A stretch of 64,000 nt of DNA, from NCBI RefSeq assembly GCF_004000275.1, contig NZ_RCIP01000004.1:314700-378699 (forward strand), written 5' to 3'. Positions 46,596 through 54,920 of this stretch are shown piece after piece. Under the pieces are notes generated by a model. That model was not told where the DNA came from, did no database searches, and saw only the letters and a list, made by a program, of their open reading frames with translations. This stretch comes from Saccharospirillum alexandrii. Its GTDB lineage: Bacteria > Pseudomonadota > Gammaproteobacteria > Pseudomonadales > Natronospirillaceae. The position numbers and the translations under genes were made by a program. Numbering within the stretch: the first letter of the stretch is position 1; each line of letters opens with the position of its first letter.

Positions 46596-47618
46596 TTAAC
46601 GAACGGGTTGGGCATACATCAGGCCACCGTCGGTCCACAGAGCGTTAATACCACGCTCCAGGCCCAGCAGTTCGGTTACGTTGGTCTCGTAAGACTCACC
46701 GTAGTTACCGACCTGAGAAATGATGTTGTACGCCCAGTCTTCGTCGATGCCCAATGCTTCACCCAGGCCCGGAGTTGTACCCAGCAGACGCTGGACGCCA
46801 GGGTTTGAGCTGTTGTCACGCATGTCATCCACGTTCTCAGAAGTGATGCCATATTCCTCAGCTTCGATCATGGCGTTCAGTGTCCAGCGGACAATGTCCA
46901 TGAACTCGTCGTCACCATGGCGAACAGCTGGGCCCAGTGGCTCTTTAGAGATGATTTCTGGCAGGATCATGTAGTCAGCCGGGTTTTCGGCAGAGACGTT
47001 ACGGGCAGAGGCCAGACCTGAAGCATCTGTGGTGTATACGTCGCAACGGCCGGCGAAGAAGGCGGCGGTGACTTCAGAGGTGTTTTCGATAACAACCGGC
47101 TCGAATTCCATGCCCTGGGCACGGAAATAGTCAGCCAGGTTCAGTTCAGTGGTGGTGCCTGGCTCTACGCAGATGGCCGCACCGCTGAGTTCTTTGGCGC
47201 TGGAAACACCCAGATCTTTACGAACCATGAAACCCTGGCCGTCGTAGTAGTTGACGCCAGCGAAGTTCAGGCCCAGAGCCGTATCACGGGTCAGAGTCCA
47301 GGTAGTGTTACGAGACAGGATGTCGACTTCGCCAGACTGCAGGGCAGTAAAACGCTGGTTGGCGGTCAGAGCAGTAAAACGAACGGCTTCTGAGTCACCC
47401 AGCATGGCTGCGGCTACCGCGCGGCACAGGTCGACGTCAAGTCCGGCCCACTCACCGCCAGTGGCGTTTGAGAAGCCAGCCAGAGAGGTGTTAACACCGC
47501 ACTGAATGTAGCCTTTGTCCATGACTGCATCAACGGTTTCACCGGCTTGAACGCCAGCGGCCAGGACAGACAGTGACAACGCCGCTACGGCGCTAGTGCT
47601 GGTCAGTTTCTTAAGCAT
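46596..47618 (-). CDS. aapJ: General L-amino-acid ABC transporter substrate-binding protein
   Basis: The 340-residue periplasmic protein has a signal peptide (MLKKLTSTSAVAALSLSVLA, cut after VQA) and the SBP_bac_3 fold: GYIQCGVNTSLAGFS, GLDVDLCRAVAAAML, and a disulfide-like CVEPGTTTELNLADYF...RCDVYTTD pair typical of AapJ. It captures broad-range L-amino acids. The start at 47618 is preferred over ATG 47630 because GGAGA lies about 8 bases upstream. A sigma54 promoter lies 230 bp upstream. Confidence 0.94.
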   Translation of the reverse strand: MLKKLTSTSAVAALSLSVLAAGVQAGETVDAVMDKGYIQCGVNTSLAGFSNATGGEWAGLDVDLCRAVAAAMLGDSEAVRFTALTANQRFTALQSGEVDILSRNTTWTLTRDTALGLNFAGVNYYDGQGFMVRKDLGVSSAKELSGAAICVEPGTTTELNLADYFRAQGMEFEPVVIENTSEVTAAFFAGRCDVYTTDASGLASARNVSAENPADYMILPEIISKEPLGPAVRHGDDEFMDIVRWTLNAMIEAEEYGITSENVDDMRDNSSNPGVQRLLGTTPGLGEALGIDEDWAYNIISQVGNYGESYETNVTELLGLERGINALWTDGGLMYAQPVR

Positions 47619-47845
47619 TTTACTCTCCATTATTTCATTGCTTTTATTATCGGCTTTGGCAGACCTGTCGGTGTGCCAAAGCACTGATGACCACTCAGAC
47701 CGGGGTCTGCGCGGATTCTCGTCTTCGGCTCGTGACCGAAAACAAACATGATGCACACGCCGAAACGTCTGCAGTCTGTAAGGAGGATCGAGCGGCAACT
47801 TAAGTCGCCTTACTTTATGTTGTTATGGTTCGATGCAGTGAACGA

Positions 47846-47866
47846 ATTGCAAGGATAAGGCCAATT
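47846..47866 (-). promoter_or_regulatory. Sigma54 (-24/-12) promoter of aapJ
   Basis: On the minus strand the sequence reads AATTGGCCTTATCCTTGCAA. The invariant GG (47861-47862) and GC (47849-47850) are exactly 10 bp apart, and TTGC is intact. This matches the sigma54 consensus well. Confidence 0.8.
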
Positions 47867-47881
47867 TGTACCGATACACTC

Positions 47882-47894
47882 TAATTCATTGATA
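47882..47894 (-). promoter_or_regulatory. IHF binding site, perfect consensus
   Basis: TATCAATGAATTA on the minus strand fits WATCAANNNNTTR at every position. It lies between the sigma54 promoter and the upstream repeated sites, where IHF would bend DNA. Confidence 0.65.
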
Positions 47895-47940
47895 TTAAAG
47901 GCTTTATTGGTCAGTTGACAGGCTTTTAAGAGAGGCCGTG

Positions 47941-47960
47941 GCTATAACCAGAGGAATAGT
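47941..47960. promoter_or_regulatory. Upstream repeated site 1 (CTATAACCANNGGAATA)
   Basis: CTATAACCAGAGGAATA, one of three copies of a partly palindromic 17-bp motif. It is centred about 110 bp upstream of the predicted aapJ transcription start. Confidence 0.65.
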
Positions 47961-48096
47961 CGCCCGCCCGGGGGCGGGCTCTATTCTGCACTGCGTCAAG
48001 GCAGTGCGTGGGTTCGCTGTGAGAAAGTGCACTGAGGCAGTGCTTTACATAGGTTTATTGGATGTCAGAGGAGTGTCAGTAGGGTGTATGGCGCTG

Positions 48097-48134
48097 GCTA
48101 TAACCATTGGAATAACTATAACCAAAGGAATAAC
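48097..48134. promoter_or_regulatory. Upstream repeated sites 2 and 3
   Basis: Two copies, CTATAACCATTGGAATA and CTATAACCAAAGGAATA, are arranged head to tail with an 18-bp period. They lie about 270-290 bp upstream of the predicted aapJ start. They could bind the adjacent sigma54 activator, or a CysB-like LysR regulator. Confidence 0.65.
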
Positions 48135-48197
48135 CGGGTTTTGTTTTGAGCGCTGGGTCACAAATACCCAGTCGCCGGGGTGTTGCGTCGGTTCAGA

Positions 48198-49631
48198 TTA
48201 CGATTCGAGTTCGCGTTGCCGCTTCAGCCGCTTGCTTAACGCAGGCTGCGAAATGCCCAGAATCCGGGCTGCGATAGACTGATTATGGTCTGCCCGGTGC
48301 ATGGCCTCCGCAATGAGCAGGTCATCGATTTCGGCCAGCGTGGGCAAGCGGTTGTCGGGTGCGAAGTGAACCAGGGTGTTGTCCTGGCTGCTGGTGTCAG
48401 CTCCTTGCGCATGACTGAACAGGTGCAGGTCCTGTCGTGTCATGGCGCCGCCGTGGTGTCGGCTTACCGAGTCGAAGGCAATGGCCCGCAGTTCACGTAC
48501 GTTACCCGGGAATTCATAGGCTTGCAGTGCGGCCCAGAGATCCGGGCTGAACTCGGGCAGGGGCTTGCCCATATCGTCGGCGGCTTGTTCAGCGAAAAAG
48601 GTAAACAGCAGGCGAATGTCTTCGCGGCGCGCGCGCAGAGGCGGGATTAACACCTGGTGGGTGCAGAGTCGGTAATAGAGGTCGCGCCGGAAGGCTCCGT
48701 CGCGCTGGCGCTCTGCCAGATCCTGATGGGTAGCAACGAAAATGCGTGCCTGCAGGCGCTTCGGGCGATCTGAACCCATGGGGTAGAACTCGCCTTCCTG
48801 CAGCAACCGCAGCAATTTCACCTGACTGCTGGGGCTAAGGTCGCCAATTTCATCGAGAAACAGGGTACCACCCGAGGCTTCCTCGACCAGACCACGCCGC
48901 TCCTGGTCGGCACCGGTGAAGGCGCCCTTGCGGTGGCCGAACAGGGTGTCGTTGAAGATGTGGTCATCGAGCCCGGCCACGTTAACGGTGACCAGCTTGC
49001 CCTGGCGGCCGCTTAGGGTGTGAACCGCCCGGGCGATCAGTTCTTTTCCGGTGCCACTTTCGCCGCAAATCATCACAGGTTGCGAGCTTTTCGCGACTGA
49101 CTCCAGATATTGAAACACCGAGGCCATGCTGCGGCTTTGCGTTAGGATGTTGGCAAAGGCCTCGGGTGAATCCAGCCGCCGGCTCAGTACCCGGTGGCGC
49201 AGCTCCTGGTTTTCCCGTTTGATCTCCTGCAGTTGAATGGCGCGTTTGATGCCTTCGAGCAGGCGCGCCTACTCGGTGGTCTTCACGTAAAAATCAAAGG
49301 CACCCAGGCGCAGGCATTCCACCGCCGTCTCGACCTGGTTCAAACCACTGATGACCACCACGGCAACATCGGGGAAGGCCTCGGCCATCTCGATCAGCAA
49401 GTCTTTGCCGGATTTATGGGGCATGTTCAGATCAAGCAGGACCACGCCAATGGCGTGATGTTCCAGGTAGCTCATCGCCTCGCGACTGTCCTGGCAGTAG
49501 TGCAGGTTGGTGATGCCGCCCTTACGTTCGAGCATCAGGCCCAGGCTGCGGTGGTAGGAGGGTTCATCGTCGATCAGTAACACACCGAACTCAGGGTAGA
49601 GGCTGCGTTTCTTGTTTTTATTGTCTGTCAT
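48198..49631 (-). pseudogene. Sigma54-dependent response regulator, interrupted by in-frame TAG
   Basis: Without the stop this would be a 477-residue NtrC-family regulator. The receiver domain (residues 15-120) has phospho-Asp67 in LLDLNMPHKSG. The AAA+ domain has GESGTGKE, the sigma54 contact loop GAFTGA and LFLDEIGD. A Fis-type HTH (NQSIAARILGISQPALSKRL) ends it. Codon 121, right after VKTTE, is TAG (49269-49271), and the frame then continues with ARLLEGIKRAIQLQEIK. The start at 49631 overlaps the kinase stop (ATGA). The piece from the ATG at 49127 keeps AAA+ and HTH, so an unregulated activator fragment could still be made. Alternatives are read-through or a sequencing error. Confidence 0.8.
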
Positions 49632-51325
49632 TGAGGTTCGACCATCTTCCACGGAAAGGTGACGTCTACCCGGGTGCCTTCACCGGGGCGTGAATGAAAC
49701 TTCATGGTGCCATCGTAAGCCTTAATGATACCGGCCGAGACCGACAAGCCAAGCCCGGTGCCGCCCTGCTCGCGTTTGGTGGTAAAAAACGGGTCGGTCA
49801 GGTTGGGCATTGCATCCGGTTCAATGCCACAGCCTTCGTCGTGCACGGAAAGCACAATGCGCTGGCGGATGTGGTCGATGCGGGTCTCGACCTTCACGCC
49901 GTGCTGGTCGTCTGGCAGTGACTGGCAGGCGTTGATGATCAGGTTGATCACCACCTGCTCGATGCGCTGCGGGTGGCCCAGCATCGAGGGCAGATAGGGG
50001 TCGAGAATCAGGCTGAACCGGTTGGTGTAGCCACGAATGGTGACATCGAGCAGGCGCACAGCGGTGGAGACCACATCGTTCAGGTTCATCGGTTCGATGG
50101 CATCGGTCGCTTCCTGGCGGGCGAAATCGCGCAGGTCGTTGACGATGCGTTTGATGCGCTGGGCGCCTTCATTCATCTCGTTGATGATGTAGGGGATTTC
50201 ATGGCGGATGCGACGGTAATCGAGCCCGGCAATATCGAAGCCGTCGTGCTGTTCATAGAGCCCGTCCAGATGTGGCAAGGCGTCTTCCCAGGCGTCTTTC
50301 AGCATCGGCAGATTGAGCAGGATCAGCCCGCTCGGATTGTTGATTTCATGGGCAACACCCGACACCAGGGTGCCGAGTGAACTCATCTTGTCGGCTTGAA
50401 TCAACTGCTGCTGCTGTTTCTTGACCTCTTGTGTGCGGCGTTCAACCTGCCGCTGCAGCGTGCGAATCCAGAGGGTCACCAGAACCAGGCCCAGTAACAG
50501 GACCGCGCTGCTGATGGCGGCGATAATGCCCAGCAAACGCCAGTTGGTCGTGCCCTGGCGTTCCAGCGAGCCCAGCCACTTGTCGTAGATGTCTTGCTGG
50601 CGGCCGGTGTTGCGCAGAATGGCGAGCCCTTCGGAGAACAGCGTCAGAATCTCTTCGTTGCCTTTGCTCACCGCATAACCATAAGGCTGAGGGCGCAGCG
50701 GTCGCCAAACGACGCCGATGTTGGACAGTTTGTTCTCGCGGCTGTAATAGAGGCTGGGCAGGGTGGCGCCCAGGGCGTAGTCGTAGTTACCGGCGGCCAG
50801 TTGGCGTAGCGCATCGGAGTGGGCCCGCACGGTGGCGATGGTGACACCAAAATCATTTTCACGCAGAAAATCGTGAACGATGCCCTCATGCTGAACCACG
50901 ACCGACTTGCCTTTCAGGTCGTCATAGCTGGCGGGTTCCGGGTCGCCCTTGCGCGCAAAAAACGAATAGTTGACCATGACCGACGGGGCACTGAACGAAA
51001 ACTCCTTTTCGCGCTCTTCAGAGGCCACCATGCCCTGAAGCACATCCATTTCGCCATTTTCCAGCTTTTCCCGCATGATCGACCAACTGTCGAGGGTGAT
51101 TTCCACATCAATCCCCATCACTTCAGCGATCGCCCGGGTCATGTCGACGTTGTAGCCGGCGATGTTGCCATCCTGGTCTATGAATTCGTAGGGTGGGTAA
51201 CTGTCGTCACCGCCAACGCGAATAACCTGATTGGCCGGCTCTGCGTAGGCCATAGGTAAACAGCCCAGCACGAATAGAGCCAGGAAGGTGAGGTAACTCA
51301 TGCGGGCAGTTTTCGGATGTGGCAT
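49628..51325 (-). CDS. Sensor histidine kinase with solute-binding-protein sensor domain
   Basis: The 565-residue kinase has a signal/anchor (FLALFVLGCLPMAYA), a periplasmic SBP_bac_3 domain at about residues 30-255 (IRVGGDDSYPPYEFIDQDGNIAGYNVDMTRAI region), a membrane helix near 262-285, a coiled-coil linker, HisKA with LVSGVAHEINNPSG, and HATPase (GCGIEPD, GGTGLGLSVS). It probably senses an amino acid directly and phosphorylates the overlapping response regulator. An alternative ATG at 51301 fits the signal peptide better. It lies 15 bp after the aspartoacylase-family gene. Confidence 0.92.
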   Translation of the reverse strand: MPHPKTARMSYLTFLALFVLGCLPMAYAEPANQVIRVGGDDSYPPYEFIDQDGNIAGYNVDMTRAIAEVMGIDVEITLDSWSIMREKLENGEMDVLQGMVASEEREKEFSFSAPSVMVNYSFFARKGDPEPASYDDLKGKSVVVQHEGIVHDFLRENDFGVTIATVRAHSDALRQLAAGNYDYALGATLPSLYYSRENKLSNIGVVWRPLRPQPYGYAVSKGNEEILTLFSEGLAILRNTGRQQDIYDKWLGSLERQGTTNWRLLGIIAAISSAVLLLGLVLVTLWIRTLQRQVERRTQEVKKQQQQLIQADKMSSLGTLVSGVAHEINNPSGLILLNLPMLKDAWEDALPHLDGLYEQHDGFDIAGLDYRRIRHEIPYIINEMNEGAQRIKRIVNDLRDFARQEATDAIEPMNLNDVVSTAVRLLDVTIRGYTNRFSLILDPYLPSMLGHPQRIEQVVINLIINACQSLPDDQHGVKVETRIDHIRQRIVLSVHDEGCGIEPDAMPNLTDPFFTTKREQGGTGLGLSVSAGIIKAYDGTMKFHSRPGEGTRVDVTFPWKMVEPQ

Positions 51326-51340
51326 GCAGCGTCCGATGTG

Positions 51341-52348
51341 TCAGGTCCCGTATTCCGGGCCCAGTTCCTCGTGAAAGCGCTCTACCTGTTGGGCGACGTC
51401 TTCGTGCATACCGCGGTAGCGGGCAATGTGGAACAGGGCGTCGCCTTCGTAGACCAGGGCCAACTGGGTCAGGCCGACCAGTACGCCAGCGCGGGAAGCT
51501 CTGACTTCTGAGGCTTCCATGGTGCTGGGGTTCATGATGCGCGCCAGAACCTGCTCTTTCTGAATATAAGTGCCGGGTTTGACCAGGCACTGGAACACGC
51601 CCGAATCGCTGGCGCGCTCCCAGTAGGAGTTGTCGGCAATCGCTTGTTCCTTGCGGATTTTGGGGGTGCCGTTGAGCATACCCAGGTGCATCATGACGTT
51701 AATAATGCCCTGGGTGCCGGCCTTGATGCTGATTTCGTCGAGACGCAGCGCTTCGCCTGCCTCGTACACGATGACCGGAATGTTGTTCTGCCCGGCCGAC
51801 TCCCGCAGCGACCCCTCGCGCAATTCACTGTTCAGTACCAGCGGCACGCCGAACGCCCGTGCCATGCCTTCGACGACCTCGTTATCGAGCTCTGCCCGTA
51901 TTTGTGGCACGTTGAACCGGTGAATAGCGCCGGTGTGCAGATCGATACCGTAGTCGGAACGCAGCACCACTTCCTGCATCAGCACTTCGGCCACGCGTGC
52001 CGCCAGAGACCCCTTGGCCGAGCCTGGAAACACCCGATTCAGATCCCGCCGATCGGGCAGGTAGCGCGAGCCCATCCCGAACCCGTGAACGTTCACCACT
52101 GGAACGACGATTACCGTACCCTGTAATCCGCCGAGTTTGCGGCTGCGCATAAAGCGGCGAATGATCTCCAGGCCATTGAGCTCATCGCCATGCATGGCCG
52201 CTGTGATGAAAATGGTCGGACCCGGTTTGCGGCTGCGCCGTACAAAACAGTGCATGATGGCGTCGGAATTGCCCGGCGCGCCCGGCAGTGACAAGGGAAC
52301 GTTGTGCCACTTTCCGGACGTCAGCCTGGTGGGGTTGATCTGCGTCAC
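51341..52348 (-). CDS. Succinylglutamate desuccinylase/aspartoacylase family protein
   Basis: The 335-residue zinc-dependent amidohydrolase of the M14-like AstE/AspA family has zinc ligands in TAAMHGDELNGLE and the His in DLHTGAIHRFN, plus catalytic Glu in IPVIVYEAGEALRLDE. The C-terminal beta domain (VKPGTYIQKEQVLARIMNP) resembles a lipoyl-like barrel. It starts 2 bp after rimK, so the two are cotranscribed. It may cleave a glutamyl or acyl-amino-acid bond related to the RimK product. Confidence 0.88.
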   Translation of the reverse strand: MTQINPTRLTSGKWHNVPLSLPGAPGNSDAIMHCFVRRSRKPGPTIFITAAMHGDELNGLEIIRRFMRSRKLGGLQGTVIVVPVVNVHGFGMGSRYLPDRRDLNRVFPGSAKGSLAARVAEVLMQEVVLRSDYGIDLHTGAIHRFNVPQIRAELDNEVVEGMARAFGVPLVLNSELREGSLRESAGQNNIPVIVYEAGEALRLDEISIKAGTQGIINVMMHLGMLNGTPKIRKEQAIADNSYWERASDSGVFQCLVKPGTYIQKEQVLARIMNPSTMEASEVRASRAGVLVGLTQLALVYEGDALFHIARYRGMHEDVAQQVERFHEELGPEYGT

Positions 52349-52350
52349 GG

Positions 52351-53250
52351 TCAGCCTTCCACTCGCTTGGGTTTTTCACTCATCTCTTTCGCAAGATGAT
52401 CGATGACCATGCCGGCAACGTCTTTGCCAGTTGCCATTTCAATGCCTTCCAGACCAGGAGAGGAGTTGACTTCCATCACCACCGGGCCGTGATTGGACCG
52501 CAGAATATCGACCCCGGCCACCTGCAGCCCCATGATTTTAGCGGCACGCACCGCCGTCTTGCGTTCTTCCGGGGTGATTTTTACCACCGCGGCTGAACCA
52601 CCCCGGTGCAGATTGGAGCGAAATTCGCCTGGCGCCGCCTGGCGTTTGATGGCCGCGACGACTTTATCGCCAATCACGAAGCAGCGAATGTCGGCACCAC
52701 CGGCTTCTTTGATGTATTCCTGAACCAGGATGTTGGTATCGAGGCCCAGAAACGCCTCGATGACCGACTCCGCAGCCTGGCGGGTCTCGCACAACACAAC
52801 GCCGATGCCCTGGGTCCCCTCCAGTAGTTTGACCACCAGGGGTGCACCGCCGACCATTTGGATCAGATCGGGCACTTCATCGGGGCTGTGAGCGAAGCCG
52901 GTAATCGGTAAGCCAATGCCCTTGCGCGCCAGCATTTGCATGGAGCGCAGTTTGTCGCGCGAGCGGGAGATCGACAGTGACGAATTCAGCGTATGAGTGC
53001 CCATCATCTCGAACTGGCGGACCACGGCCGTGCCATAGAAGGTAATGGAGGAGCCGATGCGCGGAATAATGGCATCCATGTCTTCCAGTGGCTCGCCCAT
53101 GTAATGAATGGATGGGCGATGCGCCACGATGCTCATGTAGCAGCGCAGGGTATCGACAATGCGAATCTCATGGCCCCGTTTCTCGGCCGCCTCGACCAAT
53201 CGCTGGGATGAGTAATTCGAAGGCTCGCGTGAAAGCACCGCCAGTTTCAT
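52351..53250 (-). CDS. rimK: Ribosomal protein S6--L-glutamate ligase RimK
   Basis: RimK adds glutamates to the C-terminus of ribosomal protein S6 with ATP and is known to synthesise poly-alpha-glutamate. At 299 residues it matches E. coli RimK (300). [65 protein letters not shown] and the Mg site [15 protein letters not shown] are all present. It heads a cluster with the aspartoacylase-family gene and the two-component system. Confidence 0.95.
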   Translation of the reverse strand: MKLAVLSREPSNYSSQRLVEAAEKRGHEIRIVDTLRCYMSIVAHRPSIHYMGEPLEDMDAIIPRIGSSITFYGTAVVRQFEMMGTHTLNSSLSISRSRDKLRSMQMLARKGIGLPITGFAHSPDEVPDLIQMVGGAPLVVKLLEGTQGIGVVLCETRQAAESVIEAFLGLDTNILVQEYIKEAGGADIRCFVIGDKVVAAIKRQAAPGEFRSNLHRGGSAAVVKITPEERKTAVRAAKIMGLQVAGVDILRSNHGPVVMEVNSSPGLEGIEMATGKDVAGMVIDHLAKEMSEKPKRVEG

Positions 53251-53564
53251 GGATAACTCCCAAAGTTGTACCGGTAATGTCTGGTGTTGCGCAGGGGATA
53301 TGGCAAATCAGAGTGTAGCAGGAACGGCGCTGTGTCCGGTTCCCGACAAGGTGTGCATCATCCCCTTAAATGCCGGTGTTGCCAAGTGAGGTCGTCTTAA
53401 ACCGGTTTTAAAACCAGTTTAGCGCTTTTACAGGATTCGTGCGTGCGTTAGCGGGGCCGGAAGGCCGCTTTTTTGCTAGAGTTAACGACAATTACCCAGA
53501 GACTGAGCTGCTGCACTGGCTGAGTTCTTCAGCCGGTACATCCACATAAAGGGAAGCATTACCC
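53251..53564. other. rimK/mgtE divergent region with a long palindrome and a terminator-like hairpin
   Basis: At 53398-53421 there is a 24-bp dyad with one mismatched pair (left half TAAACCGGTTTT, right half AAAACCAGTTTA). At 53451-53474 a GGCC-GGAA-GGCC hairpin, extendable by GC pairs past a bulge, is followed by TTTTTT on the plus strand, about 90 bp before mgtE. A regulated mgtE leader is possible. No M-box sequence is recognisable. Confidence 0.5.
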
Positions 53565-54920
53565 ATGGCCACCCGCGAAGATACCTTGCTTGAACATGTC
53601 GACTACTGGCTCAGTGAGCTGGCTGAAGATCGTGAGCCCGTAGCAGACTGGCTGGAGGGGTTGTCGGAGGCCGATATTGCCTTTGCGCTTGAGTGTTTGC
53701 CGTTCGAGCAACGCCTGACCATCTGGCAAACCGTGGCACCGGAATTGCGGGGGGCAGTACTGGTCGAGCTGCACGACGAGCATCGCCGCTCGTTGCTCAA
53801 AGCGGCCCCGCCGGAGGCTTTACTGCAATGGCTGGGCAAGACCGATCCGGAAGACTTGCTGGAGCTGATGGATGACCTCCCGGGGCAACTGGGCCGCAAA
53901 GTCCTGCACCGGATGGACAGCGAAGACCGCGAGCAATTAAAGAATGCCTTAACCTACGATGACGACCAGGTGGGCCGCTGGCTCAGTTTTAAAGTCATTA
54001 CGGCCGAAGCATCAACACCGGGCCGGTTGTTTCGCAAGGCGTTGCGGGAAACCGGTATTCCGGAAATGACCGACGTGATTGTTCTGCTCGATGAAGACGG
54101 ACGCTTTCAGGGGTGCTTGTCGCTCGATGCGGCCATGCAAACCCCCAGCACAGCACCACTGAGTGATTACGCCGATGACGAACTGACCCCGCTAAACCCA
54201 GCTTCTTCCCTGCACGAAGCGGCGCAGCGGTTGCGCGCTGCCGACCGGGCCATGTTGCCGGTTGTGGATGAGACCGGTGCGGTGATGGGTCGATTCACTT
54301 CGCGAGATGCGCTCGATGTGATGCTGGAAGAAAAAGAACGCCAGATGATGCAGTTGAGCAGTGGTCTGGATGAGGAAGATTTGTTCTCGCCGGTGCGTCG
54401 TTCGGTGCCCAAACGCGGGCTGTGGCTGGGCATTAACCTGATCACCGCGTTACTGGCTGCCTGGGTAATCGGCCTGTTCGAACTGGCATTGTCGCAATGG
54501 GTGGCACTGGCGGTGATGATGCCGGTTGTCGCCAGCATGGGTGGCATTGCTGGCAGCCAAACCCTGGGGCTTGCCATTCGCGGTTTGGCGACGGGTCAGT
54601 TGGGGGCCGCGAACGTGCGCAACCTGATTCGCAAGGAGCTGATCCTCGGCACCATCAACGCCTTTTTCTGGGCCATTGCGATCGGCTTAATAGCCGCCTG
54701 GTGGTTCGACAGCTGGATGCTGATGTGGATCATTGCCTTTGCCATTCTGGTGAACATCATCGCTGCGTCCCTGGCGGGAGTGATCGTACCCTGGGTATTG
54801 TCGCGCATGAAAATCGACCCGGCCATTGCTGGCTCAGTGGTGCTGACCACGGTAACCGACGTCGTCGGCTTCTTCGCGTTTCTGGGGACAGCGACCATTG
54901 CGTTGAGTTTGGCTGGTTAA
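53565..54920 (+). CDS. mgtE: Magnesium transporter MgtE
   Basis: The 451-residue Mg2+ channel has an N-terminal MgtE_N superhelix (about 25-130; PPEALLQWLGKTDPEDLLELMDDLPG), a CBS pair (135-265; LPVVDETGAVMGRFTSRDAL) and a five-helix C-terminal pore (about 285-450) with the GSQTLGLAIRGLATGQ motif. Cytoplasmic Mg2+ closes the channel through the N and CBS domains. The gene overlaps the convergent lacI-type gene by 4 bp. Confidence 0.94.
   Translation: MATREDTLLEHVDYWLSELAEDREPVADWLEGLSEADIAFALECLPFEQRLTIWQTVAPELRGAVLVELHDEHRRSLLKAAPPEALLQWLGKTDPEDLLELMDDLPGQLGRKVLHRMDSEDREQLKNALTYDDDQVGRWLSFKVITAEASTPGRLFRKALRETGIPEMTDVIVLLDEDGRFQGCLSLDAAMQTPSTAPLSDYADDELTPLNPASSLHEAAQRLRAADRAMLPVVDETGAVMGRFTSRDALDVMLEEKERQMMQLSSGLDEEDLFSPVRRSVPKRGLWLGINLITALLAAWVIGLFELALSQWVALAVMMPVVASMGGIAGSQTLGLAIRGLATGQLGAANVRNLIRKELILGTINAFFWAIAIGLIAAWWFDSWMLMWIIAFAILVNIIAASLAGVIVPWVLSRMKIDPAIAGSVVLTTVTDVVGFFAFLGTATIALSLAG

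Noticed and set aside
49269-49271. TAG read as pyrrolysine or a designed two-gene split
   Set aside because: No pyl genes or PYLIS-like structure is seen, and no ribosome-binding site follows the stop immediately; nonsense mutation or error is simpler.
53251-53564. M-box magnesium riboswitch
   Set aside because: None of the conserved M-box blocks could be recognised; only a palindrome and a hairpin are present.
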